Part shown: positions 43,729 through 52,412 of the stretch, in pieces
How the letters are laid out: each line of letters opens with the position of its first letter
How positions within the stretch are numbered: position 1 is the stretch's first letter
Assembly (NCBI GenBank): GCA_021151665.1
Contig: JAGKWW010000009.1
Location: 1-64,000, forward strand
Reading direction: 5' to 3'
DNA from: Flavobacteriaceae bacterium
GTDB taxonomy: Bacteria; Bacteroidota; Bacteroidia; Flavobacteriales; Flavobacteriaceae
DNA: 64,000 nt
Position numbers and translations under genes: made by a program
The notes under the pieces: generated by a model
Databases searched by the model: none
What the model was told of the DNA's origin: nothing
The model's input: only the letters and a program-made list of their open reading frames with translations

Positions 43729-46382
43729 AGTTTCAGCAGGCGGCAGTAATCCAGCATCGCCGTATTTTCGTCAACATTCATATTGTTGTTCCACTCCTCA
43801 AATACAAGTGCAATCCGGTTGATGCCTTTTTTCAGGCTTACCCTTACCCTGTTAGAAAAACCCCAGTTGCTCCATTCGCCGGTACCACGCTGCGGCATAA
43901 CTACTGCACCGCAATAACCCGAATTTACATAAAGGCTCCGGATCGCGCACTTATTATCTGTATTCCACGGCCCGTTCCCGTTAGAATAGCTGAAGTCGAT
44001 AAGGTAATCGCCGTCCTCGGGCACGGTAAAGCTTACGGTAACCTTAGTGTTTTCTGTCTTACTCATTGCAATAAAGCCTTTGCCGCTGTAGCCAGTGTAG
44101 GGAAGAATTGACTTTGTCGTCGCGGTTTCAGCCTCAAGTACAAACTGGCTGTTTTTCGGATAAAGATGTAACGGCGAGGAGACAAAGCCTGTACTTCCTT
44201 TCGTATCTGCCGCCGCTATGGCATAACATCCCGCACCGTATTTTGCGGTATCAAATGTAAGCGCGGTGGTTTTAGCAATCTCTTTGCCGTCTTTGTAAAT
44301 GATGTAGCCCGATTCGTGACCTGCAGGGTTCCAAGCAAGCATGCTTCCGCCATTTTCAACGAGTAATGTTTCAGGGGAAAATTCGTTTGCCACAAGATTC
44401 ATTTTTCCCTCAAAGCTTTGGTTGCCAAGAACAATCTCAACGCTATGCCTGCCCTTTATTTCGCCCGGTAAAAAGGGTTGCTGCTGTTTTCCGTCTAAGC
44501 TAAAGGATTTAATAGTGTTGCCATATCCTTTGACGGTAATATCCAGCAAGGCTTCGCGATAAGAAAAATTGGAAAGCTTTTTATCGCCGTCATAGCCCTT
44601 AGGCACCGATGGTGAAAATTTTATACCTTCTTTTTCAAACTCCATCCCCAGCAGCACCCGATATACCATTGCGAGATTTCCGGACATGCTCCAAAGCATA
44701 TGGTCGCTGTTTACTTCAGTACCCACATAATCACCATTTTGCGCGAAAAAGTTTTCATAATTAGTTAGGAATAATGCCGCCGGACGATAAATGGAGGCCA
44801 TGCCGTGATTGAGCACCGTTTCATTTCCCGCCTTTGCTGCTGCAAGATTCCAATAAGACTGTACAAACGGCCATACCGCATTGTTATGATAGGCCGGGAT
44901 ATTCGGTATCTGAGGATAAATGCACGTGGCGCCAAACGGCGTTATGGGCGACCGACCGATTATTTCTTTAGCGCTTGCTTCATCGGCAATACCAAAAAGA
45001 ATAGCAAGTGATTCGCCCAGGGCTTCGTACCTGCCGGAGAGAACAGGGCTGTTTCCGCCGTACAAATATTGGCCATAATATCCTTTTTCCTGCTGCCAAA
45101 GCCATTTGTTGATGCCGCGTTTGATACCGTCAGCAACACTGGTGAACGAGCTTCCATCTTCCCCCAGTAGCGCAGCCATTTCTGCAGCAATAATATTGGC
45201 TCGATAATGAACGGCGTTAGTTCCAAGGCATTCGGACATAAAAATATCGGCGTTGTTCATCCACCTTGGATAGGTTTGTTCCCGCCAGTCTAAAAATGAA
45301 GATTCCCCCCGGTACAACCCTGTAGCGGGGTCATAAAGTGTCTTGTAATCATCTTCGAGAGTATTCTTTACGATCGTATAGCATTGCTTTAGCCAATTAC
45401 TGTCGCCCGTAACCTTGTAAACTTCCCAGACGGCAATTGCCCACACGGTCCGGTCTGACGAAACCGGCCATGCCCCACCCGACCCGGTATCCTGGACGAT
45501 ACGGCCGCGCTTTACTTTTCTCATCAGGCTTATTTTCGCAACATCCGGCTGATGGAAGGCCATGGAAAGGAGGATACTATAACTCACGTCGCGGGTCCAG
45601 ACCCCACCCCATTTTGCCCCGGTCCTAAAGGTGCTGTCGGGTTCGATGGCAATAAGCGCTTCATCTGTTGCCATCCTGAATAATGCATCTACAATCGGCT
45701 GGCCGCTGGAATATTTTGGTTTGCCCGAAAGGTCACGTTGCGGTTTCCATAAACGCTGTGCTTCGTTTTGACCAACAACCGGATTAAAGACCAAAGTAAT
45801 TTCATAAATACCGTCACCATCGTTATCGCGAAGCATTAGCCCTTTCTCTTCAAGGTTCACAAAATCCCAGCTCAGCGGCTCTGCGCTGCCCGCTATAAAG
45901 AAGCCTTTGAAATCGGACTTGGCTATTTTGCTGCCATCGGCGGCAATATAAAATCCCTGGGTGTTCAACTGCCGCAGTACTTCTCTTCCATCGAGCCTGA
46001 ACGTATAGTTGTAATTGGGCTCAAGGTAACGGCGGGTTGCGGCCGGTATAGAGGCATACGGAATGCCGAATTTGATAACGCCCGATTGGTGCTCCCCTTC
46101 GCCAACAATAATGTGGTGATTTTGACCGAATGGCATTTCGTTGTCCTTTTCATTTATACTGAATTTAAAAGAGATATCCCTTGAGAACATTTCGCTGGCA
46201 GTACTTTGATAATCAGAAATCAAGTTACCCGACTTATCGGCCTTTGCTTCATATTTCCCCTGCACTACCCTGTCTTTGTACAATGTGTATTCCGGTGACT
46301 TATATAGTATCTCCTGTCCTGAAACATGATTGCAGCACAAGGATATAACAAATGGGACAAGGAAATTGAAACAGGATCTCAT
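43725..46382 (-). CDS. Secreted glycogen-debranching-like glycosidase with C-terminal CBM
   Basis: An 885-residue exported enzyme (signal peptide ending NHVSGQ). An N-terminal beta-domain (residues about 25-230) is followed by an (alpha/alpha)6 barrel of the glycogen-debranching / MGH1 type: WGGVWTRDVSYSILLSMAFHQP, GGAWPVSSDRTVWAIAVWEVYK, GESSFLDWREQTYPRWM, IPAYHNNAVWPFVQSYWNLAA. The last about 140 residues (LEAETATTKS...YSGKGFIAM...YLIDFSYSNGNGPWNTDN) are a CBM6/35-like carbohydrate-binding module. It likely cleaves oligosaccharides in the periplasm or on the surface. It is alone, with no SusC/D genes adjacent; a tandem repeat in its upstream region may be regulatory. Confidence 0.8.
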   Translation of the reverse strand: MRSCFNFLVPFVISLCCNHVSGQEILYKSPEYTLYKDRVVQGKYEAKADKSGNLISDYQSTASEMFSRDISFKFSINEKDNEMPFGQNHHIIVGEGEHQSGVIKFGIPYASIPAATRRYLEPNYNYTFRLDGREVLRQLNTQGFYIAADGSKIAKSDFKGFFIAGSAEPLSWDFVNLEEKGLMLRDNDGDGIYEITLVFNPVVGQNEAQRLWKPQRDLSGKPKYSSGQPIVDALFRMATDEALIAIEPDSTFRTGAKWGGVWTRDVSYSILLSMAFHQPDVAKISLMRKVKRGRIVQDTGSGGAWPVSSDRTVWAIAVWEVYKVTGDSNWLKQCYTIVKNTLEDDYKTLYDPATGLYRGESSFLDWREQTYPRWMNNADIFMSECLGTNAVHYRANIIAAEMAALLGEDGSSFTSVADGIKRGINKWLWQQEKGYYGQYLYGGNSPVLSGRYEALGESLAILFGIADEASAKEIIGRSPITPFGATCIYPQIPNIPAYHNNAVWPFVQSYWNLAAAKAGNETVLNHGMASIYRPAALFLTNYENFFAQNGDYVGTEVNSDHMLWSMSGNLAMVYRVLLGMEFEKEGIKFSPSVPKGYDGDKKLSNFSYREALLDITVKGYGNTIKSFSLDGKQQQPFLPGEIKGRHSVEIVLGNQSFEGKMNLVANEFSPETLLVENGGSMLAWNPAGHESGYIIYKDGKEIAKTTALTFDTAKYGAGCYAIAAADTKGSTGFVSSPLHLYPKNSQFVLEAETATTKSILPYTGYSGKGFIAMSKTENTKVTVSFTVPEDGDYLIDFSYSNGNGPWNTDNKCAIRSLYVNSGYCGAVVMPQRGTGEWSNWGFSNRVRVSLKKGINRIALVFEEWNNNMNVDENTAMLDYCRLLKL

Positions 46383-46432
46383 AACTAAAATATATAACGC
46401 TAAAGTACAAAAGCAAACTCGTACAAAAGCAA

Positions 46433-46460
46433 AAAGGTCCCTTCTGGCAAAGGGACCTTT
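46433..46460 (-). terminator. Terminator of the ECF sigma operon
   Basis: AAAGGTCCCTT (46433-46443) pairs perfectly with AAGGGACCTTT (46450-46460) around a 6-nt loop. On the minus strand it is followed by TTTTT. The gene that ends upstream of it on that strand is the metal-sensor-like gene at 46597. Confidence 0.8.
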
Positions 46461-46550
46461 CTTTTAAAATCTACAGTATTAGAAGGGGGTCTAATACTTT
46501 ACTAAAATTACCAATACAAAGGTTGCTAAATTATTAATAACAGTCAATGT

Positions 46551-46583
46551 GGAAAACACAGAATTTGCCTGCGGAAAACACAG
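46551..46583. repeat. Tandem GGAAAACACAG repeat, possible operator
   Basis: GGAAAACACAG occurs at 46551-46561 and 46573-46583, 22 bp apart. It lies between the sigma operon and the start of the glycosidase gene (46382, minus strand). The spacing of about two helical turns is as expected for a dimeric regulator. Confidence 0.45.
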
Positions 46584-46596
46584 TTTTAACTCGGTA

Positions 46597-47055
46597 TTAA
46601 CGTCTGTGAGGACCGGGAGGCGGGCCAAAAAGCCTTGGCAACTCGGGTGCAAGCTCATTATAGTACCCCAGTTGATCTAACCTGCACAGGCTCCTGATGT
46701 CGCGAAAATGCTTCAGGTGTACCTGCTCTATCTTTTTCTGGCAGGCGTTAATACTATCTATCAATGCCTGAGATTTGTCTTCAGGTGAGCCATCTGCAAG
46801 AAGCTCGTACAGCCGTTGCTTGTTTTTCCTTATTTTGAGGTCGATTCCCGATATTTCTTTATGATGCTCTTTAATAAGCGCATCATATTTTTGCTTCTGC
46901 TCCTTATCAAGGTGAAGTTTGCAAATAATTACCTCTCTTGGCTGCGGTCTTCGCGGAGGCCCGGGCGCGTGGCGAAACCAGATGGAGCCCAAGGTAGCAA
47001 TGTTCAACAAAAGCAGCAGTACTACAGAGGCTGCCAGCAATGTGGTCTTTTTCAT
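46597..47055 (-). CDS. Periplasmic Spy/CpxP-like metal-sensor-type protein
   Basis: A 152-residue protein with an N-terminal membrane anchor or uncleaved signal (LLAASVVLLLLLNIATLGSIWF). The rest is a long helical pair (LHLDKEQKQKYDALIKEHHKEISGIDLKIRKNKQRLYELL) flanked by Pro-rich ends (GPPRRPQPRE, RLFGPPPGPHRR). This is the layout of CpxP/Spy/CnrX-like proteins, periplasmic chaperones or sensors that regulate ECF sigma factors. It is the last gene of the sigma operon, 6 bp after the small membrane protein. Confidence 0.85.
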   Translation of the reverse strand: MKKTTLLAASVVLLLLLNIATLGSIWFRHAPGPPRRPQPREVIICKLHLDKEQKQKYDALIKEHHKEISGIDLKIRKNKQRLYELLADGSPEDKSQALIDSINACQKKIEQVHLKHFRDIRSLCRLDQLGYYNELAPELPRLFGPPPGPHRR

Positions 47056-47061
47056 GTTGTT

Positions 47062-47331
47062 CTAATACAGGTTATTATTAATGGAAAAGCCGTAAGCGTC
47101 AGGCGAATTGTTTCCCGACTCCTGATTTTTGCTGCTAATTGCACCGGCGTTAAGCGCTATGAGCAATGCTGCACAAGCCGCCGCCAGCCAAAGCCATTTT
47201 GGCCCGACAGTAACCGTGTCTTCATACAATTTCTGCCTCACTCCGGCGAGTATCGCATTGCCATCGGGATGCAGTACAGGCAGGGTATTCCCTGACTCTA
47301 TGATTTCTTTGATCCACTTATTGCGTTCCAT
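47062..47331 (-). CDS. Small single-span protein, likely anti-sigma factor
   Basis: An 89-residue protein with a cytoplasmic N-terminus (MERNKWIKEIIESGN...LAGVRQKLYE), one membrane span (WLWLAAACAALLIALNAGAI) and a short periplasmic tail. The position directly after an ECF sigma gene and before a Spy/CnrX-like periplasmic protein is that of an anti-sigma factor, but no zinc-binding HxxxCxxC motif is visible. So the role is inferred from context. Confidence 0.65.
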   Translation of the reverse strand: MERNKWIKEIIESGNTLPVLHPDGNAILAGVRQKLYEDTVTVGPKWLWLAAACAALLIALNAGAISSKNQESGNNSPDAYGFSINNNLY

Positions 47332-47354
47332 ACCTGTTTAGACGTAGTTATTTT

Positions 47355-47897
47355 TCATTCCTTGCGTAAATCGTCAAATTTTTCTGAAAGAATTTCTTTT
47401 AGCGCTTTCTTTGCCCTGAATACCAATGACTCCACCGCAGAAACACTCAGTTCCATGATAGCGGCGATCTCGCTATTGGGCAGGCCTTCTACTTTACTCA
47501 GCATAAACGCGGTCTTTTGGCTGTCGCCGAGTTTGTTTATGGCTTCAAACAATATCGCGGTGCTTTCTTTCTGTTCCAGCAACGCGGCGGGATGTTCATA
47601 AGAGGGAAGCTTTAGGTATTCCGTTTCGGGTGCCGCATTTCGCCCAAAAGAGAATAGACGCTTTTTGCTGTTTTTCTTCCGGATAAAATCAAGGCTCTCA
47701 TTTACGGTAATACGATAGATCCAGGTTCGCATTGCCGACCGCTCCTCAAACTCATTGAGAGAACGGTATACTTTTACAAAAACATCCTGGGTAACTTCCT
47801 CAGCATCGTCTGTGCGCAAAAGGTAATGCAGCGCAAGGTTATAAACCTGCACTTTAAACTCATGGTATATCGCATTAAACTTTTGTTCGTCTTTCAT
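47355..47897 (-). CDS. ECF RNA polymerase sigma factor
   Basis: A 180-residue sigma-70 family protein of the extracytoplasmic-function type. Region 2 has FKVQVYNLALHYLLRTDDAEEVTQDVFVKVYR and MRTWIYRITVNESLDFIRK. Region 4 has LGDSQKTAFMLSKVEGLPNSEIAAIMELSVSAVESLVFRAKKAL. It directs RNA polymerase to its own promoters in response to the two downstream proteins. The three genes lie within 24 bp of each other and end at a terminator, so they form one operon. Confidence 0.94.
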   Translation of the reverse strand: MKDEQKFNAIYHEFKVQVYNLALHYLLRTDDAEEVTQDVFVKVYRSLNEFEERSAMRTWIYRITVNESLDFIRKKNSKKRLFSFGRNAAPETEYLKLPSYEHPAALLEQKESTAILFEAINKLGDSQKTAFMLSKVEGLPNSEIAAIMELSVSAVESLVFRAKKALKEILSEKFDDLRKE

Positions 47898-47967
47898 TCG
47901 CCTTATGATATGACGCCCAAAATGTACAAAAGTTTAATAAGGTATTAACATTTATTTTAACAAGTTT

Positions 47968-48546
47968 CTACCCAGCGTAAGACTTCCTGATACGGCTCAG
48001 GCTTTCCGGCTGAATTCCCAGATAAGACGAAAGGTGCTTTACCGATATGGCGCGTACGAGTTCCGGTTTGCGATTCAACAGTTTGGCATAGCGTTCTTCG
48101 GCGGTAAGCGAAAGTAGTTCCATCTCCTTCTCCAGCCTTTTGATGTAGTGGAATTCGGCCATGCGCCTTCCCAGACGGTTAATATTTATCGACTCGGCAT
48201 AAAATTCCTCGATCTGTTTTACAGGTAATATCAGCACATCAGAATCTTCAAGAAAAACAATGTTTACGGGGCTTGGCGCCCCGGTAATCAGGGAATAGAA
48301 TCCTGTTACAAAATCTCCCTCAAAATGAAAGTCGACCGTAAACTCACGTTCGTTGCTCACAAAGTAATTTCGGCACAAGCCTTTCGCCAGGTAGTACATA
48401 TTTGTCTCTATTTGTCCGGCCTTTATCAGGAACTCCCCTCTTTTAAATTTTGCGGGAGTAAGGCTTTCCTCATGTTTTTTCCATTCCTCATCGGTAAGTG
48501 GCTGAATGCTGAAAATGGTCTGTCGTATCTTTTCAATTGGTTGCAT
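47968..48546 (-). CDS. Crp/Fnr-family transcriptional regulator
   Basis: A 192-residue protein with an N-terminal cyclic-nucleotide-binding-like barrel (FKRGEFLIKAGQIETNMYYLAKGLCRNYF ... DFHFEGDFVTGFYSLIT) and a short C-terminal helix-turn-helix (VRAISVKHLSSYLGIQPESLSRIRK). It lacks the Cys set of an Fnr iron-sulfur cluster and the exact cAMP-binding residues of Crp. The ligand is therefore unknown; this is a common Bacteroidota type that often regulates nearby stress or redox genes. It stands alone, 74 bp from glyA on the same strand, separated from it by a terminator. Confidence 0.9.
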   Translation of the reverse strand: MQPIEKIRQTIFSIQPLTDEEWKKHEESLTPAKFKRGEFLIKAGQIETNMYYLAKGLCRNYFVSNEREFTVDFHFEGDFVTGFYSLITGAPSPVNIVFLEDSDVLILPVKQIEEFYAESININRLGRRMAEFHYIKRLEKEMELLSLTAEERYAKLLNRKPELVRAISVKHLSSYLGIQPESLSRIRKSYAG

Positions 48547-48569
48547 GGTGGTGTTGGCGTATAAAGAAT

Positions 48570-48599
48570 AAGCCCTTTAAACGCATGTCTAAAGGGCTT
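48570..48599 (-). terminator. Terminator between glyA and the Crp/Fnr gene
   Basis: AAGCCCTTTA (48570-48579) pairs with TAAAGGGCTT (48590-48599) around a 10-nt loop. It follows the glyA stop codon on the minus strand, where T-rich sequence comes after it. Confidence 0.7.
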
Positions 48600-48620
48600 T
48601 AGTATTTAAAATTGTAAATA

Positions 48621-49895
48621 TTAGAATACAAATATCGGCCGCTCGCCCATCATTTCATTAACTGCTTCGGCAACTTCCTCAAGTGTAGCTTCATCAGTAT
48701 GATTACCAATTACCCTGTCAATGAAGCCTACAACAGTTTCCATGTCGGCCTCCACAAGCCCACGCGTGGTAATAGCAGCTGTGCCCACCCTGATACCCGA
48801 AGTGACAAATGGCGATTTGTCGTCAAACGGTACCATATTTTTATTCACGGTGATCTCCGCTTTAACGAGCGCATTCTCTGCTTCTTTACCTGTAATGCCT
48901 TTATTCCTCAGGTCGATAAGCATCATGTGGTTATCTGTACCTCCGGAGATAATGTCATAACCACGCTTCACGAAAGCTTCGGCCATCGCCTTGGCATTCT
49001 TCTGAATCTGCATGGCATAGCGGAAAAATTCATCTTCAAGCGCTTCGCCAAAAGCTACGGCCTTAGCAGCAATGATATGCTCCAGCGGCCCACCCTGGTT
49101 GCCCGGGAACACAGCAGCGTCAAGCAAAGATGACATCATCCTGACCTCGCCTTTTGGAGTTTTAAGCCCGAATGGGTTTTCAAAATCTTTACCCATCAGT
49201 ATAAGTCCGCCACGTGGCCCGCGGAGGGTTTTGTGGGTAGTGGTAGTCACAATATGGCAGTGTGGTATAGGATCGTTCATCAGCCCTTTGGCAATAAGGC
49301 CGGCAGGGTGCGATATATCGGCAAGAAGGAGGGCGCCCACACTGTCGGCAATTTCTCGGAAACGCTTAAAGTCCATATCACGTGAATATGCCGAAGCGCC
49401 CGCGATGATAAGCTGTGGCTTTTCGCGCTCAGCAATTTCCTGTATCTTGTCGTAATTAAGCCTTCCGGTTTCTTTTTCTACCCCGTAAAATGACGTGGTG
49501 TAAAGCTTGCCCGAAAAGTTTACCGGCGAGCCGTGGGTAAGGTGGCCTCCATGTGAAAGATCGAAGCCGAGAATCTTATCGCCCGGCTTAAGGCAGGCAT
49601 GATAAACAGATGCGTTGGCCTGCGAACCCGAATGCGGCTGTACGTTGGCCCAAGCAGCCCCGAAAAGGGTTTTAGCCCTGTCGATTGCTATTTGCTCAAT
49701 CTGGTCTACCACCTCGCAGCCACCATAATAGCGCTTGCCCGGGTAGCCTTCTGCATATTTATTGGTAAGTACAGATCCGGCGGCTTCCATAACCTGGTCG
49801 CTCACAAAATTTTCTGAGGCTATAAGCTCGAGCCCGTTTATCTGCCTTTCCTGTTCGTCTATTATCAGTTCAAAAATTTCTTCGTCGCGTCGCAT
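48621..49895 (-). CDS. glyA: Serine hydroxymethyltransferase
   Basis: A 424-residue PLP enzyme of the core metabolism: it converts serine and tetrahydrofolate to glycine and methylene-tetrahydrofolate. The family motifs are complete: NGLELIASENF, YAEGYPGKRYYGGCEVVD, HSGSQANASVY, DISHPAGLIA and the PLP-binding Lys222 in THKTLRGPRGG, with HK preceded by four Thr. It is divergent from fahA and has its own promoter region; TATTTTTG at 49929-49922 on the minus strand fits the -7 consensus. Confidence 0.97.
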   Translation of the reverse strand: MRRDEEIFELIIDEQERQINGLELIASENFVSDQVMEAAGSVLTNKYAEGYPGKRYYGGCEVVDQIEQIAIDRAKTLFGAAWANVQPHSGSQANASVYHACLKPGDKILGFDLSHGGHLTHGSPVNFSGKLYTTSFYGVEKETGRLNYDKIQEIAEREKPQLIIAGASAYSRDMDFKRFREIADSVGALLLADISHPAGLIAKGLMNDPIPHCHIVTTTTHKTLRGPRGGLILMGKDFENPFGLKTPKGEVRMMSSLLDAAVFPGNQGGPLEHIIAAKAVAFGEALEDEFFRYAMQIQKNAKAMAEAFVKRGYDIISGGTDNHMMLIDLRNKGITGKEAENALVKAEITVNKNMVPFDDKSPFVTSGIRVGTAAITTRGLVEADMETVVGFIDRVIGNHTDEATLEEVAEAVNEMMGERPIFVF

Positions 49896-49940
49896 TTTAT
49901 AATTTTTCGTTAATTTGCCCTCAAAAATACAAAAAACGTT

Positions 49941-49969
49941 TTGTAAAAACCCTTCAAAAGGTATATTTG
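49941..49969 (+). promoter_or_regulatory. Bacteroidota promoter for fahA
   Basis: TATATTTG (49962-49969) matches TAnnTTTG fully. A TTTTG ending at 49943 gives the -33 element at 18 bp spacing. The -7 box ends 36 bp before the fahA ATG at 50006. Confidence 0.65.
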
Positions 49970-50005
49970 ATACTTCAATAAAACAACAAACAATACTACA
50001 CAGAT

Positions 50006-51286
50006 ATGCTTCTAACAGCTAATGACCCAAGTCGCAAATCGTGGCTGAATGTGCCGCAGGACAGCGACTTCCCAATACAAAACATTCCGTTTGGGGTGTT
50101 TATTACAAAAGACGATGTGGTGACCATAGGTACCCGTATTGGCGACTATGCTATAGACCTTGGCGCCCTTCAGCAACTGAATTATTTTGAGGGTATTGAA
50201 CTGACCGACGATATGTTCATGCAGGACACGCTGAACGACTTTATATCTGACGGCCGAAAAACCTGGCGACTGGTGCGCAACCGCATTGCAGAGATATTTG
50301 ATGCCAATAACGATGTGTTGCGCGACAACCAGGAACACCGCGATATTATAATATTTAATGTCGAAGATATCGAAATGCAGTTGCCTGTATTAATTGGCGA
50401 TTACACCGATTTTTATTCGAGCCGCGAGCACGCTACCAATGTAGGCATGATGTTCCGCGACCCGGCTAATGCCCTTTTGCCGAACTGGCTGCACCTTCCT
50501 GTGGGATATCATGGCAGGTCGAGCACGATTGTACCTTCGGGAATACCGGTGCATCGCCCAATGGGGCAAACTTTGCCGGCAGACCGTACAGAACCGATAT
50601 TCGGCCCATCACGACTGGTAGATTTTGAGCTTGAAATGGCGTTCATCACTACGGATGCCAATATTATGGGAGAACCTGTCCCGGTTGAGGAAGCCGAGGA
50701 GCACATATTTGGCATGGTACTATTTAACGACTGGAGCGCGCGCGACATCCAGAAATGGGAGTATGTTCCACTAGGGCCTTTTCTTGCCAAGAACTTTGCG
50801 TCCTCTATTTCACCATGGATAGTTACGCTCGATGCCCTGGAGCCTTTCCGCTGCGAAGGCCCGAAACAGGACCCTAAGCCGTTGGAATACCTGAGCCTTG
50901 AGGGTGCGCATGCCTTTGACATTAACCTGCAGGTTGCCATACAGCCAGACGGCGGCGACGAAAATGTAGTGTCTAACTCCAATTTTAAATACATGTACTG
51001 GAGTATGGCCCAGCAGCTGGCACACCATACCGTAAACGGATGCCGCGTAAACAGTGGCGACCTGATGGGAAGCGGTACTATCTCCGGCCCTACAGAGGAT
51101 AGCTTTGGCTCAATGCTGGAACTGACATGGGGCGGCAAAAACCCTATTAAGCTGAGCGATGGCACCGAGCGCAAGTTCATCAATGATGGCGACAGTGTGA
51201 TCATGCGCGGCTATTGCAAAAATGATAACGTGCGAATAGGTTTTGGCGAAGTTTGCAGCAAGCTGTTGCCGCCATATAAGAAGTAA
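50006..51286 (+). CDS. fahA: Fumarylacetoacetase
   Basis: A 426-residue enzyme of tyrosine and phenylalanine breakdown: it splits fumarylacetoacetate into fumarate and acetoacetate. The FAH domain is complete, with FYSSREHATNVGMMFRDP, LPVGYHGRSSTIVPSG, the metal-binding DFELEMAF and FNDWSARDIQKWEYVPLGPF, and SGTISGP near the end. The N-terminal domain DSDFPIQNIPFG is typical. Other tyrosine-pathway genes are not adjacent; the gene is monocistronic, with a promoter at 49941-49969 and a terminator at 51293-51314. Confidence 0.96.
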   Translation: MLLTANDPSRKSWLNVPQDSDFPIQNIPFGVFITKDDVVTIGTRIGDYAIDLGALQQLNYFEGIELTDDMFMQDTLNDFISDGRKTWRLVRNRIAEIFDANNDVLRDNQEHRDIIIFNVEDIEMQLPVLIGDYTDFYSSREHATNVGMMFRDPANALLPNWLHLPVGYHGRSSTIVPSGIPVHRPMGQTLPADRTEPIFGPSRLVDFELEMAFITTDANIMGEPVPVEEAEEHIFGMVLFNDWSARDIQKWEYVPLGPFLAKNFASSISPWIVTLDALEPFRCEGPKQDPKPLEYLSLEGAHAFDINLQVAIQPDGGDENVVSNSNFKYMYWSMAQQLAHHTVNGCRVNSGDLMGSGTISGPTEDSFGSMLELTWGGKNPIKLSDGTERKFINDGDSVIMRGYCKNDNVRIGFGEVCSKLLPPYKK

Positions 51287-51292
51287 ATTAAG

Positions 51293-51314
51293 CCCCTCGA
51301 AAGAGGGGTTTTTT
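51293..51314 (+). terminator. Terminator after fahA
   Basis: CCCCTC (51293-51298) and GAGGGG (51303-51308) form a stem with a GAAA tetraloop, followed by six T. It sits directly before the lipoprotein gene. Confidence 0.85.
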
Positions 51315-51318
51315 GATT

Positions 51319-51894
51319 ATGAAAAATCTTTACGTCATACTTTTAGTAATTGCGCTACAGAGTTGCGCGAAACTTTCGACTTCCTCGTCGTCGGCCCCAT
51401 CGCAAAATATTGTGGATACATTGGTTTATGTCGATAGCTTAAACTTTCGTGACAACAGGTATTACAGCTCTCGGGATACTGCAGCTGTGTACAGAGCTAT
51501 ACAGGATTATTTTATTCCCAAGGGTTATTACCCCGAAGAAAAAATGACCCTTGATACTCTGTTAACCCACGACATTGAGCCCGAACCGCAATGTGTGGGA
51601 TTCGATACCTTGTACCCACTTAATCTTAACGCCGATAATGTAGAAGACTATCTGGTCACTTACTTTAAAATGCCTTGCGGAGCTAGTGGCAACCAATGGC
51701 GTCCCCATATGGCTATTGTAACTTCGATTAATGGAAATTACAAATTAATTAGTGAGGACCTATTACCGGATTACTGGTACCATATTGATAGCCTCGCCAC
51801 AAATCGTGATAAGATTCTTATCTACGGAAAAATATTTGATCGCGCCACATTGGAATTCGCTAAAAAGTACAGAGCAACAATCATCAAAAATTAA
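51319..51894 (+). CDS. Predicted lipoprotein of unknown function
   Basis: A 191-residue protein starting at the ATG at 51319 (MKNLYVILLVIALQSCAK). Lipobox LQSC puts the acylated Cys at residue 16. The mature part begins with a Ser-rich tether, then a domain with PEPQCVGFDTLYPLNLNADNVEDYLVTYFKMPCG and YKLISEDLLPDYWYHIDSLATN. I do not recognise the domain; the ADNVEDYLVTY segment resembles VCBS or FG-GAP-like repeats that report deviations from reference data, but weakly. It ends in a 4-bp convergent overlap with the bacilliredoxin gene. Confidence 0.7.
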   Translation: MKNLYVILLVIALQSCAKLSTSSSSAPSQNIVDTLVYVDSLNFRDNRYYSSRDTAAVYRAIQDYFIPKGYYPEEKMTLDTLLTHDIEPEPQCVGFDTLYPLNLNADNVEDYLVTYFKMPCGASGNQWRPHMAIVTSINGNYKLISEDLLPDYWYHIDSLATNRDKILIYGKIFDRATLEFAKKYRATIIKN

Positions 51895-52283
51895 ACCCTC
51901 TCCTTCACTTTACCCGCATCAATATCGCTATGGGATGAATTGTAAATGGCTTTTCCGTCTTTGATCAGGATTATCTGTGGCGACTGGTGCATCACACCAA
52001 AACGCGAAGCTATTTCATTAGAAATATTGCGGTACTCCAGCAGGTCAAGGAAATAAGGCTTGAGCTTATCTCCATCGATTGCATATTCCGATTCAAAATT
52101 CTTTAAGGCAAACCGGCTGATGCTGCAGCGTGTGCTGTGCTTAAATATTAGCGCCGGGGTTTCCGCAGACTCCGCAACGATATCATCCAGCTGTTGAATT
52201 TCTGTTAATTCCGTCCATTCGATAGACGATGATGGCGTACCTTTACTGCCACTATTTCCGAATACTTTACCAAATATGCTCAT
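51891..52283 (-). CDS. ytxJ: Monothiol bacilliredoxin (YtxJ type)
   Basis: A 130-residue thioredoxin-fold protein started at the ATG at 52283 (MSIFGKVFGNSG). The active site is the single-Cys HSTRCSISRFALKNFE, with cis-Pro in HQSPQIILIKDGKAIY and ending SSHSDID. This is the YtxJ/DUF2847 monothiol bacilliredoxin fold, which takes bacillithiol off proteins. Its presence suggests that the organism makes bacillithiol, as do many flavobacteria. It stands alone, overlapping the convergent lipoprotein gene by 4 bp. Confidence 0.93.
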   Translation of the reverse strand: MSIFGKVFGNSGSKGTPSSSIEWTELTEIQQLDDIVAESAETPALIFKHSTRCSISRFALKNFESEYAIDGDKLKPYFLDLLEYRNISNEIASRFGVMHQSPQIILIKDGKAIYNSSHSDIDAGKVKERV

Positions 52284-52412
52284 AATTCTTTCTTTTTCAG
52301 ACAAATTGACTGCACTCAATTAATATAGTTGATTGAAAAACGCCACTTCGTCAGATTTTACTTAATGGAATATAAATTGTCCTGTTCATATCAAATTTAA
52401 AAAAACAACACT

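Noticed and set aside
51313..51318. TTG start for the lipoprotein gene at 51313
   Set aside because: ATG at 51319 gives a clean lipoprotein signal (MKNLYVILLVIALQSC), and the TTG overlaps the fahA terminator T run.
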